Of a stretch of DNA of 64,000 nt, positions 19,344 through 28,771 are shown one piece after another (the stretch's first letter is position 1; each line of letters starts with the position of its first letter). The notes under the pieces were generated by a model. It made no database searches and was not told the origin of the DNA. It was given only the letters and a program-made list of their open reading frames with translations. Position numbers and translations under genes: made by a program. The stretch is from Methylomonas sp. LL1 (GTDB lineage: Bacteria > Pseudomonadota > Gammaproteobacteria > Methylococcales > Methylomonadaceae): positions 2,728,001-2,792,000 of the forward strand of contig NZ_CP064653.1 of the NCBI RefSeq assembly GCF_015711015.1, read 5' to 3'.

Positions 19344-21983
19344 TTACCCTGTTCTGTTTTGAACCCCACGGCACAGCTTCACCACGACATCGAAGCGGTA
19401 TGCATCCACCCAGGTGGAGATGCCTCTGGCCTGCTCAGGGTATTGCGGGCGCAGGCGATCGATGATAGCTTGCACCGCGTCGGCATCGAGTAGCTCGGCG
19501 GCTTCGGCCAGTTCGGCGCGCACTGCCGGGCTCAGCGGCGACAGGTCGAGCGCGGCATGCGGCGGCATCAGCTCGTCGGTCGGTTCCGTGCCGTCCTCGG
19601 CGTATCGATAGCGCACACCCAGGAGATCGCCCATCACCCTAAATAAACGGGATTCCTCCACCGGTTTGGCCAGCAAATCGTCGCAGCCGGCGGCGAGAAT
19701 CGCGTCCCTATCTTCCCGAAAGGCACTGGCGGTCAGCGCGGCGATTTTGATGGCGTTACCGCCCGATAGCGAGCGGATGATTTTGGTGGCTTCGTAGCCG
19801 TCCAGCACCGGCATGCGCATGTCCATCCAAATAAAATGCGGCCGCCAACTCTCGAAGCAGTCTATGGCCTGTTGGCCATTTTCCACGGCCTTGACCTCAA
19901 ACCCGACACCGCTCAACAGCAAGGTAATCAACTCGCGATTATCGGGGTTATCTTCCGCCACCAACACCCGCACCGGCGGCTGATCCGCCGCCAAACCAAC
20001 AACCCGGCTAGGAGGAACGCTAATCGCCGGCGCGTCGGCTTCGGGCAGCGGCAAACCGAACCCAAACACACTGCCTTGGCCCGGTTCGCTGTCCACTTCA
20101 ATCTCGCCCCCCATCAAGCGGACGAATTCGCGGCTGATGGTCAAGCCAAGACCGGTGCCCTCGCCCTTGGCCACGCCGGCATCGGTCTGATAAAAGGCCT
20201 GAAATATTCGTGACAAATCGTCGGCGCCAATACCGACGCCGGTGTCGGCCACTTCGAAACGAATGCGTTCTTCCACCGCTCGCAAGCGCAAGGTGACCGA
20301 GCCGTGATCGGTGTATTTGACCGCATTACCCAGTAAGTTGATTAACACCTGGCGTAAATGATGGGCGTCGCCGACCACGTAACGCGGTAGCTCGCCGGAC
20401 TGCTCCTTGTCAAAACGTAAACCTTTAGCCTCCGCGCGGACTCGAATCATGTCCTCGACCTCCGCCAGCATGTCGGCCAAACAAAAGATTTCGTTTTGCA
20501 CGGTGGTTCGCCCGGCTTCGATACGGGAGATTTCCAACACATCGTTAATCAGCGACAGCAAATGGCGGCCGCTACGATTAATGGTTTCCAACTTGCTACG
20601 CTGAGATTCACCCAAATTGGGGTCCCGGACCATGATCTGGGCGAAGCCCAAAATGGCGTTGAGCGGCGTGCGCAATTCGTGCGACATATTGGCCAGGAAC
20701 ACGCTTTTGGCGCGATTGGCGGCTTCGGCGGCGTCCCTGGCGCTAACTAACTCCGCCTCGGCCTGTTTGCGCGCATCGATCTCGCCGTCGCGTTCGCGCA
20801 CCTTGATTTCCAGGCCGGCGTAAAGTTCGGCCAGGCGATCACTCATCCGGTTGAAACTGGCCGCCAGCTCGCGCAACTCTCTCGGTCCCGCCGAGCCCGC
20901 CCTGACCTGAAAATCACCCCGGGCCATGCGCGTGGTTGCTTCCGTTAAGCCTTGCAGCGACCCGGCCAGTGTTCTGCCGAAATAAATGGCCAGCAGACTA
21001 CTGACGCAGGCAAGAAGCGCCAACATCGACCAGCCAATGCGCCGCATCCGCGACAAGGGCGCAAAGGCTTCGTCGGCATCGATTTTGACCACCATGCCCC
21101 AATGCAAGGCCGGCAGATAGCGCCAGGCGGCGACTACCAAATGATGGGCGTAATCGTCTATCATCACTTGGTATCCCGAGTGACCGGTCACGGCGTTACG
21201 TATCGGCGGGGCGGCTTCGCCTATTGGAACTCGATAATGGAATGCCGCGTTTTTGATATGCCGCAACGGCGCTGTGAATAGCAGGTGTTCGCCATCCCGT
21301 TGCGCCAGCACCGTTTCGCCGCTAAGGCCCAAGCCGGTGCGGTCGGTCACCACCGATTCCAGCCTATCCCAGTTGAATTGTAAAGCCACCGCGCCGATGG
21401 GCCGGCCTTCACGCAGAACCGGGGCGACCAGAAAACTGGCCTCCCGGCCTTGGGAGGGGACGTAAGGCGCGAACATGGTCTGATTGGTTTGCATCAAATC
21501 CAGCGCGGTTTCCACTCCCTCCGCCAATTTCGATTCGCGGTAAGGCCCAGTCATTAGATTGGTGCCTAAATCGGATTCGCGGGCCAGCGAATAAATCACG
21601 TTGCCTTCGGTATCGACCAGCAATAAATCATGGTAGTTACCCGATTCGAGGTAGGCTTGCATGATCCGGTCGGTTTCTTCGATCGCATCACGATAAGCAG
21701 GGCTTTGCGCCCCCTCGCCTTGCCATAATCCGGTGAAACGGCCGATGGCATCGACGATGGTCGGCCGGCCGCTCAACAGTTTTATATCGTCATCGCGTTC
21801 CTGTAGAAAGTTGTCGATCTGATCGTACTTCTTATTGGCTATCTGCACCAGATTGGCGCTCACCGTTTCCCGCAGGGCCTGTTCATATATCCGTAAAAAA
21901 TACCAGCCACCGCCCAGCAGCGGAGCCAGCGCCAACACCATAAACGCCAGCAACAGCCAGATACGGATGCCGATCTTACTCAT
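19344..21983 (-). CDS. membrane hybrid histidine kinase (Cache-HAMP-HisKA-HATPase-REC)
   Basis: 879 residues. A membrane helix (8-28), an extracytoplasmic Cache-type sensor region (about 35-300), a second helix (about 313-335), HAMP, a short coiled coil, HisKA with phosphoacceptor His435 (NMSHELRT), HATPase_c with GTGLGLTI, and a receiver with Asp721 (WMDMRMP). A roughly 65-residue helical tail follows (LSPAVRAELAEAAELLDADAV). There is no output domain, so the phosphate must pass on. It is the last gene of the nine-gene signalling block. Its start overlaps the UrtA-like lipoprotein stop (ATGA), which suggests that lipoprotein feeds a ligand signal to this kinase. Confidence 0.88.
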   Translation of the reverse strand: MSKIGIRIWLLLAFMVLALAPLLGGGWYFLRIYEQALRETVSANLVQIANKKYDQIDNFLQERDDDIKLLSGRPTIVDAIGRFTGLWQGEGAQSPAYRDAIEETDRIMQAYLESGNYHDLLLVDTEGNVIYSLARESDLGTNLMTGPYRESKLAEGVETALDLMQTNQTMFAPYVPSQGREASFLVAPVLREGRPIGAVALQFNWDRLESVVTDRTGLGLSGETVLAQRDGEHLLFTAPLRHIKNAAFHYRVPIGEAAPPIRNAVTGHSGYQVMIDDYAHHLVVAAWRYLPALHWGMVVKIDADEAFAPLSRMRRIGWSMLALLACVSSLLAIYFGRTLAGSLQGLTEATTRMARGDFQVRAGSAGPRELRELAASFNRMSDRLAELYAGLEIKVRERDGEIDARKQAEAELVSARDAAEAANRAKSVFLANMSHELRTPLNAILGFAQIMVRDPNLGESQRSKLETINRSGRHLLSLINDVLEISRIEAGRTTVQNEIFCLADMLAEVEDMIRVRAEAKGLRFDKEQSGELPRYVVGDAHHLRQVLINLLGNAVKYTDHGSVTLRLRAVEERIRFEVADTGVGIGADDLSRIFQAFYQTDAGVAKGEGTGLGLTISREFVRLMGGEIEVDSEPGQGSVFGFGLPLPEADAPAISVPPSRVVGLAADQPPVRVLVAEDNPDNRELITLLLSGVGFEVKAVENGQQAIDCFESWRPHFIWMDMRMPVLDGYEATKIIRSLSGGNAIKIAALTASAFREDRDAILAAGCDDLLAKPVEESRLFRVMGDLLGVRYRYAEDGTEPTDELMPPHAALDLSPLSPAVRAELAEAAELLDADAVQAIIDRLRPQYPEQARGISTWVDAYRFDVVVKLCRGVQNRTG

Positions 21984-23203
21984 GGCGCATTTCCTGACTG
22001 GTTAATCAACTCTCGCCAGGCCCGCTGGGTCCGATACAACGGAAAAGGCGTGGGGCGTAACGGCCATTTGGAGGCATAGACCACGTCGAAGCTACCCTCC
22101 GCGTTGGCCTTGCCGATTCTCACGCTTTTCCACAAATGCCGGCTGCCCGGATCGACCGCCAGAATGCCGGAGGGCGCCGCTATGCTTTGCCTCAGCACCA
22201 GATGATTGATCAAATCGGCATGTTCGCCGCCGCCTTCTCGCACGGCTTGCGCCCACAAATGAACGCCGATATAGGCGGCTTCTATCGGGTCCGACGTCGG
22301 CCTATCCGCGCCAAACCGGTTTCGATACGCCGCCACGAATCGGCGATTGTTTTCCCCCTCGAGATTCTGGAAATAATTCCACACCGCATAATGGTTGGGC
22401 AAGCGCAGTTCGGGCATGGCATGTAATTCGCCCTCGGCGATGCTAAAGGACAGCACGGTCTGATCGGATAAGCCCGCCGCGCGCAACGCCCGGAACAAAT
22501 GCCGGTTACTCTCGCCATTGACGGTATTGACCACTACGTCGGGCCGCAATTGCGAAATTTCCTGGGCTATCTGACTGAAATCGGCACTGTCCAATGGACG
22601 GTAGCGTTCCGCCAACAATGTCGAGTGCGCGGCCGTGACCAGATCGGCGATGATGCGGTTGGCCATGCGGGGAAAAACATAATCCGAGCCGATCAGATAA
22701 ACCCGCTTGCCCAAATGTTGCATCGCCCAATAAGCCCCCGGCACGATCTGCTGGTTGGGCGCGGAGCCGGTGTAAATGATGTTGGGCGATTGTTCCAAGC
22801 CTTCGTATTGCACCGGATAAAAAAGCAGATGGTTATGCTTTTCCACCACTGGCTTCAGCGCCTTGCGGCATTCCGAGGTCCAGCAGCCGAACAGCGCCGA
22901 GACGCCCTCGTCCACGATCAGCCGCTCGGCCTCGGCGGCGGCAAGCCTAGGATCGGAACGGCTATCGACTAGCCGCATTTCCAACGGCCGGCCGAGTAAA
23001 CCGCCGCCGGCGTTGATTTCCTCGACCGCCAGCCGGACCGCATCGGCCAGCGGCGCCTCGCTCATCGCCATGGTGCCGGTCAAGGAATGGATTACGCCGA
23101 TTCGTATCGCGGATCGCGGTTGCGGATTACACGACAGCAGGCTGGCCGCGACTAGGCCCACGCACAATTTCAACAGCATTAGTCGAATCATGCGCTGGGT
23201 CAT
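21980..23203 (-). CDS. UrtA/FmdD-like substrate-binding lipoprotein
   Basis: 407 residues with a lipoprotein signal (lipid Cys25 in AASLLSC), then a type-I periplasmic binding fold: IRIGVIHSLTGTMAMSEAPLADAVRLAV at the front, GLLGRPLEMRLVDSRSDP, and LFGCWTSECRKALKPVVE. These are hallmarks of the urea/short-chain-amide branch (UrtA, FmdD, AmiC). No permease or ATPase is encoded nearby. It lies between two kinase genes with 4- and 2-bp junctions, so it is probably a sensory subunit (AmiC-like) and not a transporter component. Ligand is unknown. Confidence 0.82.
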   Translation of the reverse strand: MTQRMIRLMLLKLCVGLVAASLLSCNPQPRSAIRIGVIHSLTGTMAMSEAPLADAVRLAVEEINAGGGLLGRPLEMRLVDSRSDPRLAAAEAERLIVDEGVSALFGCWTSECRKALKPVVEKHNHLLFYPVQYEGLEQSPNIIYTGSAPNQQIVPGAYWAMQHLGKRVYLIGSDYVFPRMANRIIADLVTAAHSTLLAERYRPLDSADFSQIAQEISQLRPDVVVNTVNGESNRHLFRALRAAGLSDQTVLSFSIAEGELHAMPELRLPNHYAVWNYFQNLEGENNRRFVAAYRNRFGADRPTSDPIEAAYIGVHLWAQAVREGGGEHADLINHLVLRQSIAAPSGILAVDPGSRHLWKSVRIGKANAEGSFDVVYASKWPLRPTPFPLYRTQRAWRELINQSGNAP

Positions 23204-23205
23204 GA

Positions 23206-25074
23206 CTAGCCCCCCTCTCTCAACAGTTCCTGGCCGGTATCGGCGGCGGCACGTTGAATTTGTTCAAAGCGAAATTCGTTGACCAAAACTTCCAGCTCGC
23301 CGGCAACAGTGGGATGGTTCTGACGCAGGCTCTCGATGATGCCGGCAAAGGCGTCCAAATCCAGCGCTTCCGCCGCCTGTTTAATGGTGGCACGCAATTC
23401 CAGGCTTACTTCGCTCAGATCGAAAATCCGGTTCACCGACTCCGGCGCCGCTTCGGCGTAACGATATTGCAGATTCAGCAGATCGCCCATGATGCGGAAT
23501 AGGTGCTCTTCCTCGAAGGGCTTGCTCAAAATATCGTCGCAGCCGGCATCGAGAATATCGCCCAAGCGTTCCTGAAATACGCTGGCGGTCAGCGCCACGA
23601 TTTTCACCTGATCCCCGCCCGGCAAGGCTCGGATTTGGCGGGTGGCTTCATAGCCGTCCATCACCGGCATGCGGATATCCATCCAGATAAAATGCGGCCG
23701 CCACTCCTTGAAACTGGCGACGGCCTGGGCACCATTTTCGGCCCCGCGCACCTCGAAACCCACGCTACCGAGCAGGCGGACAATCAATTCCCGGCTATCG
23801 GCCTTGTCTTCCGCCACCAGTATGCGTACCGGCGCCTGTCCCTCGGCTAATCCCAAGACTCGCGCTTGCACGCTCGGGATAGCCGCCGCCACGGCATCCG
23901 TCGCCGGCAACGGCAACGAGAAGGCGAATACGCTGCCTTGGCCCGGCTGGCTTTCGACGCTGATTTCGCCGCCCATCAGCCTGACAAACTCACGGCTAAT
24001 AGCTAGCCCCAAACCGGCGCCCTCGCCGAACGTGGCACCGGCTTCGGTCTGATAAAACGGCTGAAAAATACGCTGTTGCTCGCTGGGATCGATACCGGTA
24101 CCGGTATCGATCACTTCAAACAGAATATGGCCCTCGGAGGGTGTCAGCCGCAGGCTGATTTGGCCTCGGTCGGTGTATTTGACCGCGTTGCCCAGCAGAT
24201 TGATCAACACCTGCCGCAGATGGTGGGCGTCGCCCAATACACAGAACGGCAGCGTGCCCTGTTGTTCGACGACAAAATGCAGCTCCTTGGCTTCGGCGCG
24301 CTGCCGGATCATTTCCTCGACCGAACGCAAAATATCGGACAAGTCGAAGGGCTTGCTCTGTATCAACGTGCGGCCGGCCTCGATCCGAGCAATTTCCAGC
24401 ACATCGTTGATCAGGGCGAGCAAATGGCGGCCGCTACGATTGATGGTCCGTAACTCGCCGCGATGGCGTTCATCCAAGGCCGAATCCCGTTCCATCAATT
24501 GGGCAAAACCGAGTATGGCATTCAAGGGCGTGCGCAACTCGTGACTCATATTGGCCAGAAACGCAGTCTTGGCCCGATTGGCGGCTTCGGCGGCTTCCTT
24601 GGCCAGGGCCAGTTCGGCGGTGCGCTGGTCGACCAGTTCTTCCAGATGGAAACGGTGCTCGGCCAGTTCCTGTTCCAGCCGGGCCCTATGCAAGGTATAG
24701 AGTATGGTTCTGGCCAGGCCGTCGTAACCAAAGTCACCCTTGACCAAATAATCGGCGGCACCGGCCTTTAAAGTGCTCAAACCAAAATCGGTATCGCTCT
24801 GGCCGGTCAAGACGATGATGGGGGTCGCGCCCGCGACCGTGCGGATACGGGCCACGGTGTCGATGCCGATTGAGTCCGGCAAGGTCAGGTCGAGCAGCAC
24901 AATGTCATAATTGACAACGCCGATCCGGCTCACGGCTTCGGCCAGGGTTTGCACCCAAGCCACGGCAAAGCGAGCATTGCGAAAACCGCGCAAGGCGATT
25001 TGGGCGAGTCCGGCGTCTCCCGGCTCGTCCTCCACCAACAACACCTGAATTTGCGCAGTATCCAGATCGGTCAT
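23206..25074 (-). CDS. soluble receiver-kinase-receiver hybrid (REC-HisKA-HATPase-REC)
   Basis: 622 residues and no membrane helix. An N-terminal receiver (Asp62, LLDLTLPDS), a coiled coil, HisKA with His178 (NMSHELRT), HATPase_c (GAGLGLAI), a second receiver (Asp466, WMDIRMPVMDGY) and a C-terminal helical tail of the type seen in neighbouring kinases. A kinase with receivers at both ends is suited to integrating signals from other kinases. The start overlaps the lone receiver gene by 4 bp. It is probably the central node of the cluster. Confidence 0.87.
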   Translation of the reverse strand: MTDLDTAQIQVLLVEDEPGDAGLAQIALRGFRNARFAVAWVQTLAEAVSRIGVVNYDIVLLDLTLPDSIGIDTVARIRTVAGATPIIVLTGQSDTDFGLSTLKAGAADYLVKGDFGYDGLARTILYTLHRARLEQELAEHRFHLEELVDQRTAELALAKEAAEAANRAKTAFLANMSHELRTPLNAILGFAQLMERDSALDERHRGELRTINRSGRHLLALINDVLEIARIEAGRTLIQSKPFDLSDILRSVEEMIRQRAEAKELHFVVEQQGTLPFCVLGDAHHLRQVLINLLGNAVKYTDRGQISLRLTPSEGHILFEVIDTGTGIDPSEQQRIFQPFYQTEAGATFGEGAGLGLAISREFVRLMGGEISVESQPGQGSVFAFSLPLPATDAVAAAIPSVQARVLGLAEGQAPVRILVAEDKADSRELIVRLLGSVGFEVRGAENGAQAVASFKEWRPHFIWMDIRMPVMDGYEATRQIRALPGGDQVKIVALTASVFQERLGDILDAGCDDILSKPFEEEHLFRIMGDLLNLQYRYAEAAPESVNRIFDLSEVSLELRATIKQAAEALDLDAFAGIIESLRQNHPTVAGELEVLVNEFRFEQIQRAAADTGQELLREGG

Positions 25075-25520
25075 GGCTTATTTTCGCGCGGCAGCCTGGT
25101 CAACACAAACCAATAATCGCTCAATTGGGCGATGGCCCCGACGAACTGCTCGATGTCCACCGGCTTGGTGATATAGCCTGAGGCGCCATGCTTGAAGCTG
25201 GCCAGGACATCGCGTTCGACTTCGGAGGTGGTCAGCACCACCACCGGAATATCGCACAGGGCTTCGTCGGCCTTGATCGCGGCCAGAAACTCGTCGCCGT
25301 TCATCCGCGGCATGTTCAGATCGAGCAGGATCAAATTGGGGCGTGGCGCCGTCTCGTAGGGTGGCTTGCGCTGCAGAAAATCCAGGCCTTCGCGGCCATC
25401 GAGCAAATGGTGCAAGCGGCAATGCACCCGCGCTTCGCTCAAGGATAGGCGCACCAGATGGGCGTCGGCTGGCTCGTCTTCCAGCAACAGTATCTCGAAT
25501 GGCTTGATCTCAAGTGTCAT
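25071..25520 (-). CDS. single-domain response regulator (Rcp1-like receiver)
   Basis: 149 residues, one CheY-like domain. The acidic pair is in LLLEDEPAD, phospho-Asp67 in LLDLNMPRMNGDEFL, with the conserved Thr (VVVLTTSE) and Lys (GYITKP). It belongs to the Rcp1-like group, which often partners with phytochrome-type or PAS kinases. There is no output domain. It probably shuttles phosphate between the upstream kinases and the following REC-kinase-REC protein, whose start it overlaps. Confidence 0.87.
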   Translation of the reverse strand: MTLEIKPFEILLLEDEPADAHLVRLSLSEARVHCRLHHLLDGREGLDFLQRKPPYETAPRPNLILLDLNMPRMNGDEFLAAIKADEALCDIPVVVLTTSEVERDVLASFKHGASGYITKPVDIEQFVGAIAQLSDYWFVLTRLPRENKP

Positions 25521-25526
25521 AGTTCC

Positions 25527-26981
25527 TCAGCTCCCGTTCGGCAGGTCGAAAACCACGGCGGCACCGCCCTGCGTTGATGTTTCGATACGAATCTTGCCGC
25601 CCATGCTTTCGACGATACGCCGCGCAATGGCCAGGCCTATGCCGGTCCCGGCCAAGGGATTCGGCCGCAAGCGTTCGAACACGCCGAACACCCGCTCCCG
25701 GTATTCCTCCGCGATGCCGGGTCCATTGTCCTCGATCCGCATCCGCACCCTCGATTCTACTCTTTCCGCGCTGATCCGAATCGATGGCGTCACACCGGCT
25801 GTTGTGTGAATCAAGGCATTGCCGACCAAAACCTCCAATAAATCGATCAGACGCGGTAAATCCAGTAATACCGGAAGCAACGGTCGAATGTCGAGTTGCG
25901 CACCACTGCGGACAATTAAGCCGGACAGATTGCGCCTGACTTCGCCCAAGGCGATGGTGGGAGCATTAGGCTGCAATTTGCCGCGCACCATGCCGGCGGC
26001 CAGATAGCGCTCGATGTCGCGAACCAAATCGCGCATGCGCCCCGCCCCTTGCTCGATGTATTGTAGAGACAGTTGCGCGTCGTTGTCCCGCTCGATCTGG
26101 GGGCCGATGCGCTCGCGTAGCCGTTGGGTAAAGGACAGCAGACGGCGAGCCGGTTCCATCAGATGATGCGCGGAAATGTTGGCAAAATGGGTCAACTCGG
26201 CGTTGGCGCGCTCAATGGCTTCGTGTTGATGCCGGAGTTGGGCGGCAATATTGGTTTTTTCCCGCAAGCGCCGGCGCGCCAACACGCCCCAGATCAGAAT
26301 TACACTTAAACCCACGCACCAGATGGCGCCGAAAATCAACAGTCTCTGCCGAATGGTAGCGTTCAGTTCGTCCAGATACGGCCGCATCGGCACCGCCACG
26401 CCAACACCACCACGCACTTCGCCGAGCCGATAGCCTTGGAAAGCGTGACACTTCAGGCAACCTTGCTGCACCCGCATCACGCCCATCAGCCGTAAATACG
26501 GTTCGCCGCCGATCTCGGCAAACTCGAACACCTCCTCGGCGCCACGCTCGAACTGATGCATCGCTTCGGCTTCCCAGAGGTCGGGAGCATTTTGCGGATT
26601 CATCAGTTTGAAACTGGTGATCTTGCCTTTGATGCCGTATAACTCGCCGAATTCTTCCATCAACTGCCGCAACATATAAGCCGGGTTCATCAACGTCAGC
26701 TTTTTGCCGGACGGGGTCTGGATGTCGCGTTCGGGAATATGCGCTAGAGCCGGATTGGGCGGTGTACGTTCGTTGATGGGTACATAGACGCCGCCGTGCT
26801 GGGTAGCCCATAAACGAAAGGCCTTATCCTTGTTGAAATTAGCTCGTGCCTCCTTGCGCGCCAACGCCTCCGTATGTTGCCTGGCAAGCAGCGCATCATA
26901 GTACAAAAAGCCGCCGAGCAAGGCACTCCAGAGCAACAGCGCGATAAAGCCTTGCCATTTCAGATAGCGCAAGTCATTCAT
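25527..26981 (-). CDS. membrane histidine kinase with DUF3365-type c-heme sensor domain
   Basis: 484 residues: a membrane helix (about 10-30), a periplasmic DUF3365/Tll0287-like domain with Cys175-x-x-Cys178-His179 (CLKCH), a second helix (about 213-235), a coiled coil, and a kinase core. The phosphoacceptor region reads SAHHLMEP, with His272 aligned to the usual SH(D/E)L histidine and a second His where D or E is normal. HATPase_c ends in GTGIGLAI. Covalent heme attachment in the periplasm suggests a redox or gas (O2/NO) input. It has no receiver, so it likely phosphorylates the adjacent lone receiver. Confidence 0.83.
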   Translation of the reverse strand: MNDLRYLKWQGFIALLLWSALLGGFLYYDALLARQHTEALARKEARANFNKDKAFRLWATQHGGVYVPINERTPPNPALAHIPERDIQTPSGKKLTLMNPAYMLRQLMEEFGELYGIKGKITSFKLMNPQNAPDLWEAEAMHQFERGAEEVFEFAEIGGEPYLRLMGVMRVQQGCLKCHAFQGYRLGEVRGGVGVAVPMRPYLDELNATIRQRLLIFGAIWCVGLSVILIWGVLARRRLREKTNIAAQLRHQHEAIERANAELTHFANISAHHLMEPARRLLSFTQRLRERIGPQIERDNDAQLSLQYIEQGAGRMRDLVRDIERYLAAGMVRGKLQPNAPTIALGEVRRNLSGLIVRSGAQLDIRPLLPVLLDLPRLIDLLEVLVGNALIHTTAGVTPSIRISAERVESRVRMRIEDNGPGIAEEYRERVFGVFERLRPNPLAGTGIGLAIARRIVESMGGKIRIETSTQGGAAVVFDLPNGS

Positions 26982-28771
26982 GGCTGCTCCTTGTCATCCG
27001 GGAATACGGCCGCGTTCAATGGCAGTTCGATCCAGAAGGTGCAGCCATGCCCTTCCCCCGCCGATTCCACGCCGATGCGTCCGCCATGGTGTTCGACAAT
27101 CTTGCGGCACAACGCCAAGCCCACGCCGGTACCCTCGAAGCGGGACTGTGCCTGTAAGCGGGAAAACACCTGAAACAAGCGGCCAATCTGAGCCGGATCG
27201 ATGCCCACGCCCCGGTCGCGCACTTCGCAGCGCCAAACTTTGGCTTGCAAACTGCCGTGCACATTGACCATCGGCGCTTGGCCGGCTTCATGATACTTGA
27301 GGGCATTGCCCAACAGATTTTGAAACAGGCGCACTATTTCATCGCGGCTGGCCATCAAGCGCGGCCAATTGCCGCTGATCTCGATCCGGCCCGCCGTCGC
27401 GACGCATTCGGGCTGCAAAAATGACAAGGCCTCGTCCAGCGCGGTGCGCGTTTCCAGCCAGTCCAACGGTTCGGTTTTACGGCCCACCCGGGAAAAATCC
27501 AACAAAGCCAGGATCATCGCGTTCATGCGCCGCGCGCCGTCCGTGGCGTAGTCCAAATATTGACGCGTATTGGCATCTAGCTTATCCCGCAGCGATTTTT
27601 CAATCAACTGCAGATAGCTGCCGATCATCCGCAACGGTTGCCGCATGTCATGGGATACGGCGTAGGCGAACTGTTCCAGTTCGGCATTGGAACGTTTCAG
27701 TTCGGCCTCGACCTGTTTACGCTGGGTAATATCCTCGTAGACACCTAACACGCCAAACACGCTGCCGTCCGGATTTTTCAACGGCAATTTACTGGTACGC
27801 ACCCAAGACACCTCGCCATTGGTACGCGTAATCGACTCCTCGTAGCCGGTCTTGGCCAAGCCCGATTCCATCACCCGCCTATCGTCCGCTTGATAGATTC
27901 CGGCGCAGCCCCGCCAAGCCAAATCCTCATCGGTCTTGCCGATCAGGTCGCCCTGCTCCGCGATGCCACTGTCGCGCAGAAAGGGCCGGTTGCCGCCGAG
28001 ATAAGTTAGATCAGTGGATTTCCAAAATACGCCCTGCGGAATGGTATCCAGCACCAGTTGCAGCATTTGCCGGGATTGAAACAGCTCTTGGGTGCGTTCT
28101 TGTACCCGTTGTTCCAGCTCGGATTGCAAAGCCTGATTGCGTTTTTGGCTCAGACTCGTGCTGACCACCCAATGGGCGAAACCGGTCAAAAAACGCAAGA
28201 TTGCCGGCAGCCGGGCTTCGGCAATTACCGGCACTTCCGCCAAGGCGCTTAGATAAGCGGCTTGGTCGAAACCGAATTCGGCGGCTTGGCGCTTGAAAAA
28301 GTCCAGATCGGGCGGCGCCAGCAAAAATTGGCCGATGAACAGATTGGCGATATGCCGGCCTTCGATCACAATAGGCGCGGCGCAATCGGTCAGACCGTTG
28401 CGGCAACTGTAAATGGCGTAATCTTGGCCTTGTTGCATGGCTTTCGACAGCGAGACATCGCTTTCGATGCAACGGGCGCAGGCATCCGGCTGGGCGCGAT
28501 GAAACTCCATGCACAAGCGCTGCCAGCGGCTTGAGGCCAGCACATGGGCATTCAGATCGATGATACACACCGGCAAGCCCACCACTTCCAGGAAGTCCTC
28601 GAACATTTGATTCAGTTGGCTAAAGTCGATCAGTTTCGCCAACTCGGATACGTCTTGCGGCAAGGCAGCATTCCAGTCGCTGCCGATCGGATCGCTCATC
28701 GCCGGAATTTGCGGCGGAGTGACGAACAGCCGATTATTGATAGTGGATGAAGCCGCTTGAACTTCGTTCAT
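26978..28771 (-). CDS. PocR-PAS histidine kinase (cytoplasmic)
   Basis: 597 residues. A PocR sensory domain (about 40-215) with Cys residues in DACARCIESD and SCRNGLTDCAAP. PocR domains bind small metabolites and are known from propanediol regulators and from one-carbon metabolism sensors. A coiled coil, a PAS domain (about 255-340), HisKA with His374 (YAVSHDMRQPLRM) and HATPase_c (GTGVGLALCRKIVEHHGG) follow. The start at 28771 overlaps the previous stop (ATGA). A longer frame to 29113 lies inside the neighbouring gene and gives unrelated sequence. There is no membrane segment and no receiver. Confidence 0.85.
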   Translation of the reverse strand: MNEVQAASSTINNRLFVTPPQIPAMSDPIGSDWNAALPQDVSELAKLIDFSQLNQMFEDFLEVVGLPVCIIDLNAHVLASSRWQRLCMEFHRAQPDACARCIESDVSLSKAMQQGQDYAIYSCRNGLTDCAAPIVIEGRHIANLFIGQFLLAPPDLDFFKRQAAEFGFDQAAYLSALAEVPVIAEARLPAILRFLTGFAHWVVSTSLSQKRNQALQSELEQRVQERTQELFQSRQMLQLVLDTIPQGVFWKSTDLTYLGGNRPFLRDSGIAEQGDLIGKTDEDLAWRGCAGIYQADDRRVMESGLAKTGYEESITRTNGEVSWVRTSKLPLKNPDGSVFGVLGVYEDITQRKQVEAELKRSNAELEQFAYAVSHDMRQPLRMIGSYLQLIEKSLRDKLDANTRQYLDYATDGARRMNAMILALLDFSRVGRKTEPLDWLETRTALDEALSFLQPECVATAGRIEISGNWPRLMASRDEIVRLFQNLLGNALKYHEAGQAPMVNVHGSLQAKVWRCEVRDRGVGIDPAQIGRLFQVFSRLQAQSRFEGTGVGLALCRKIVEHHGGRIGVESAGEGHGCTFWIELPLNAAVFPDDKEQP

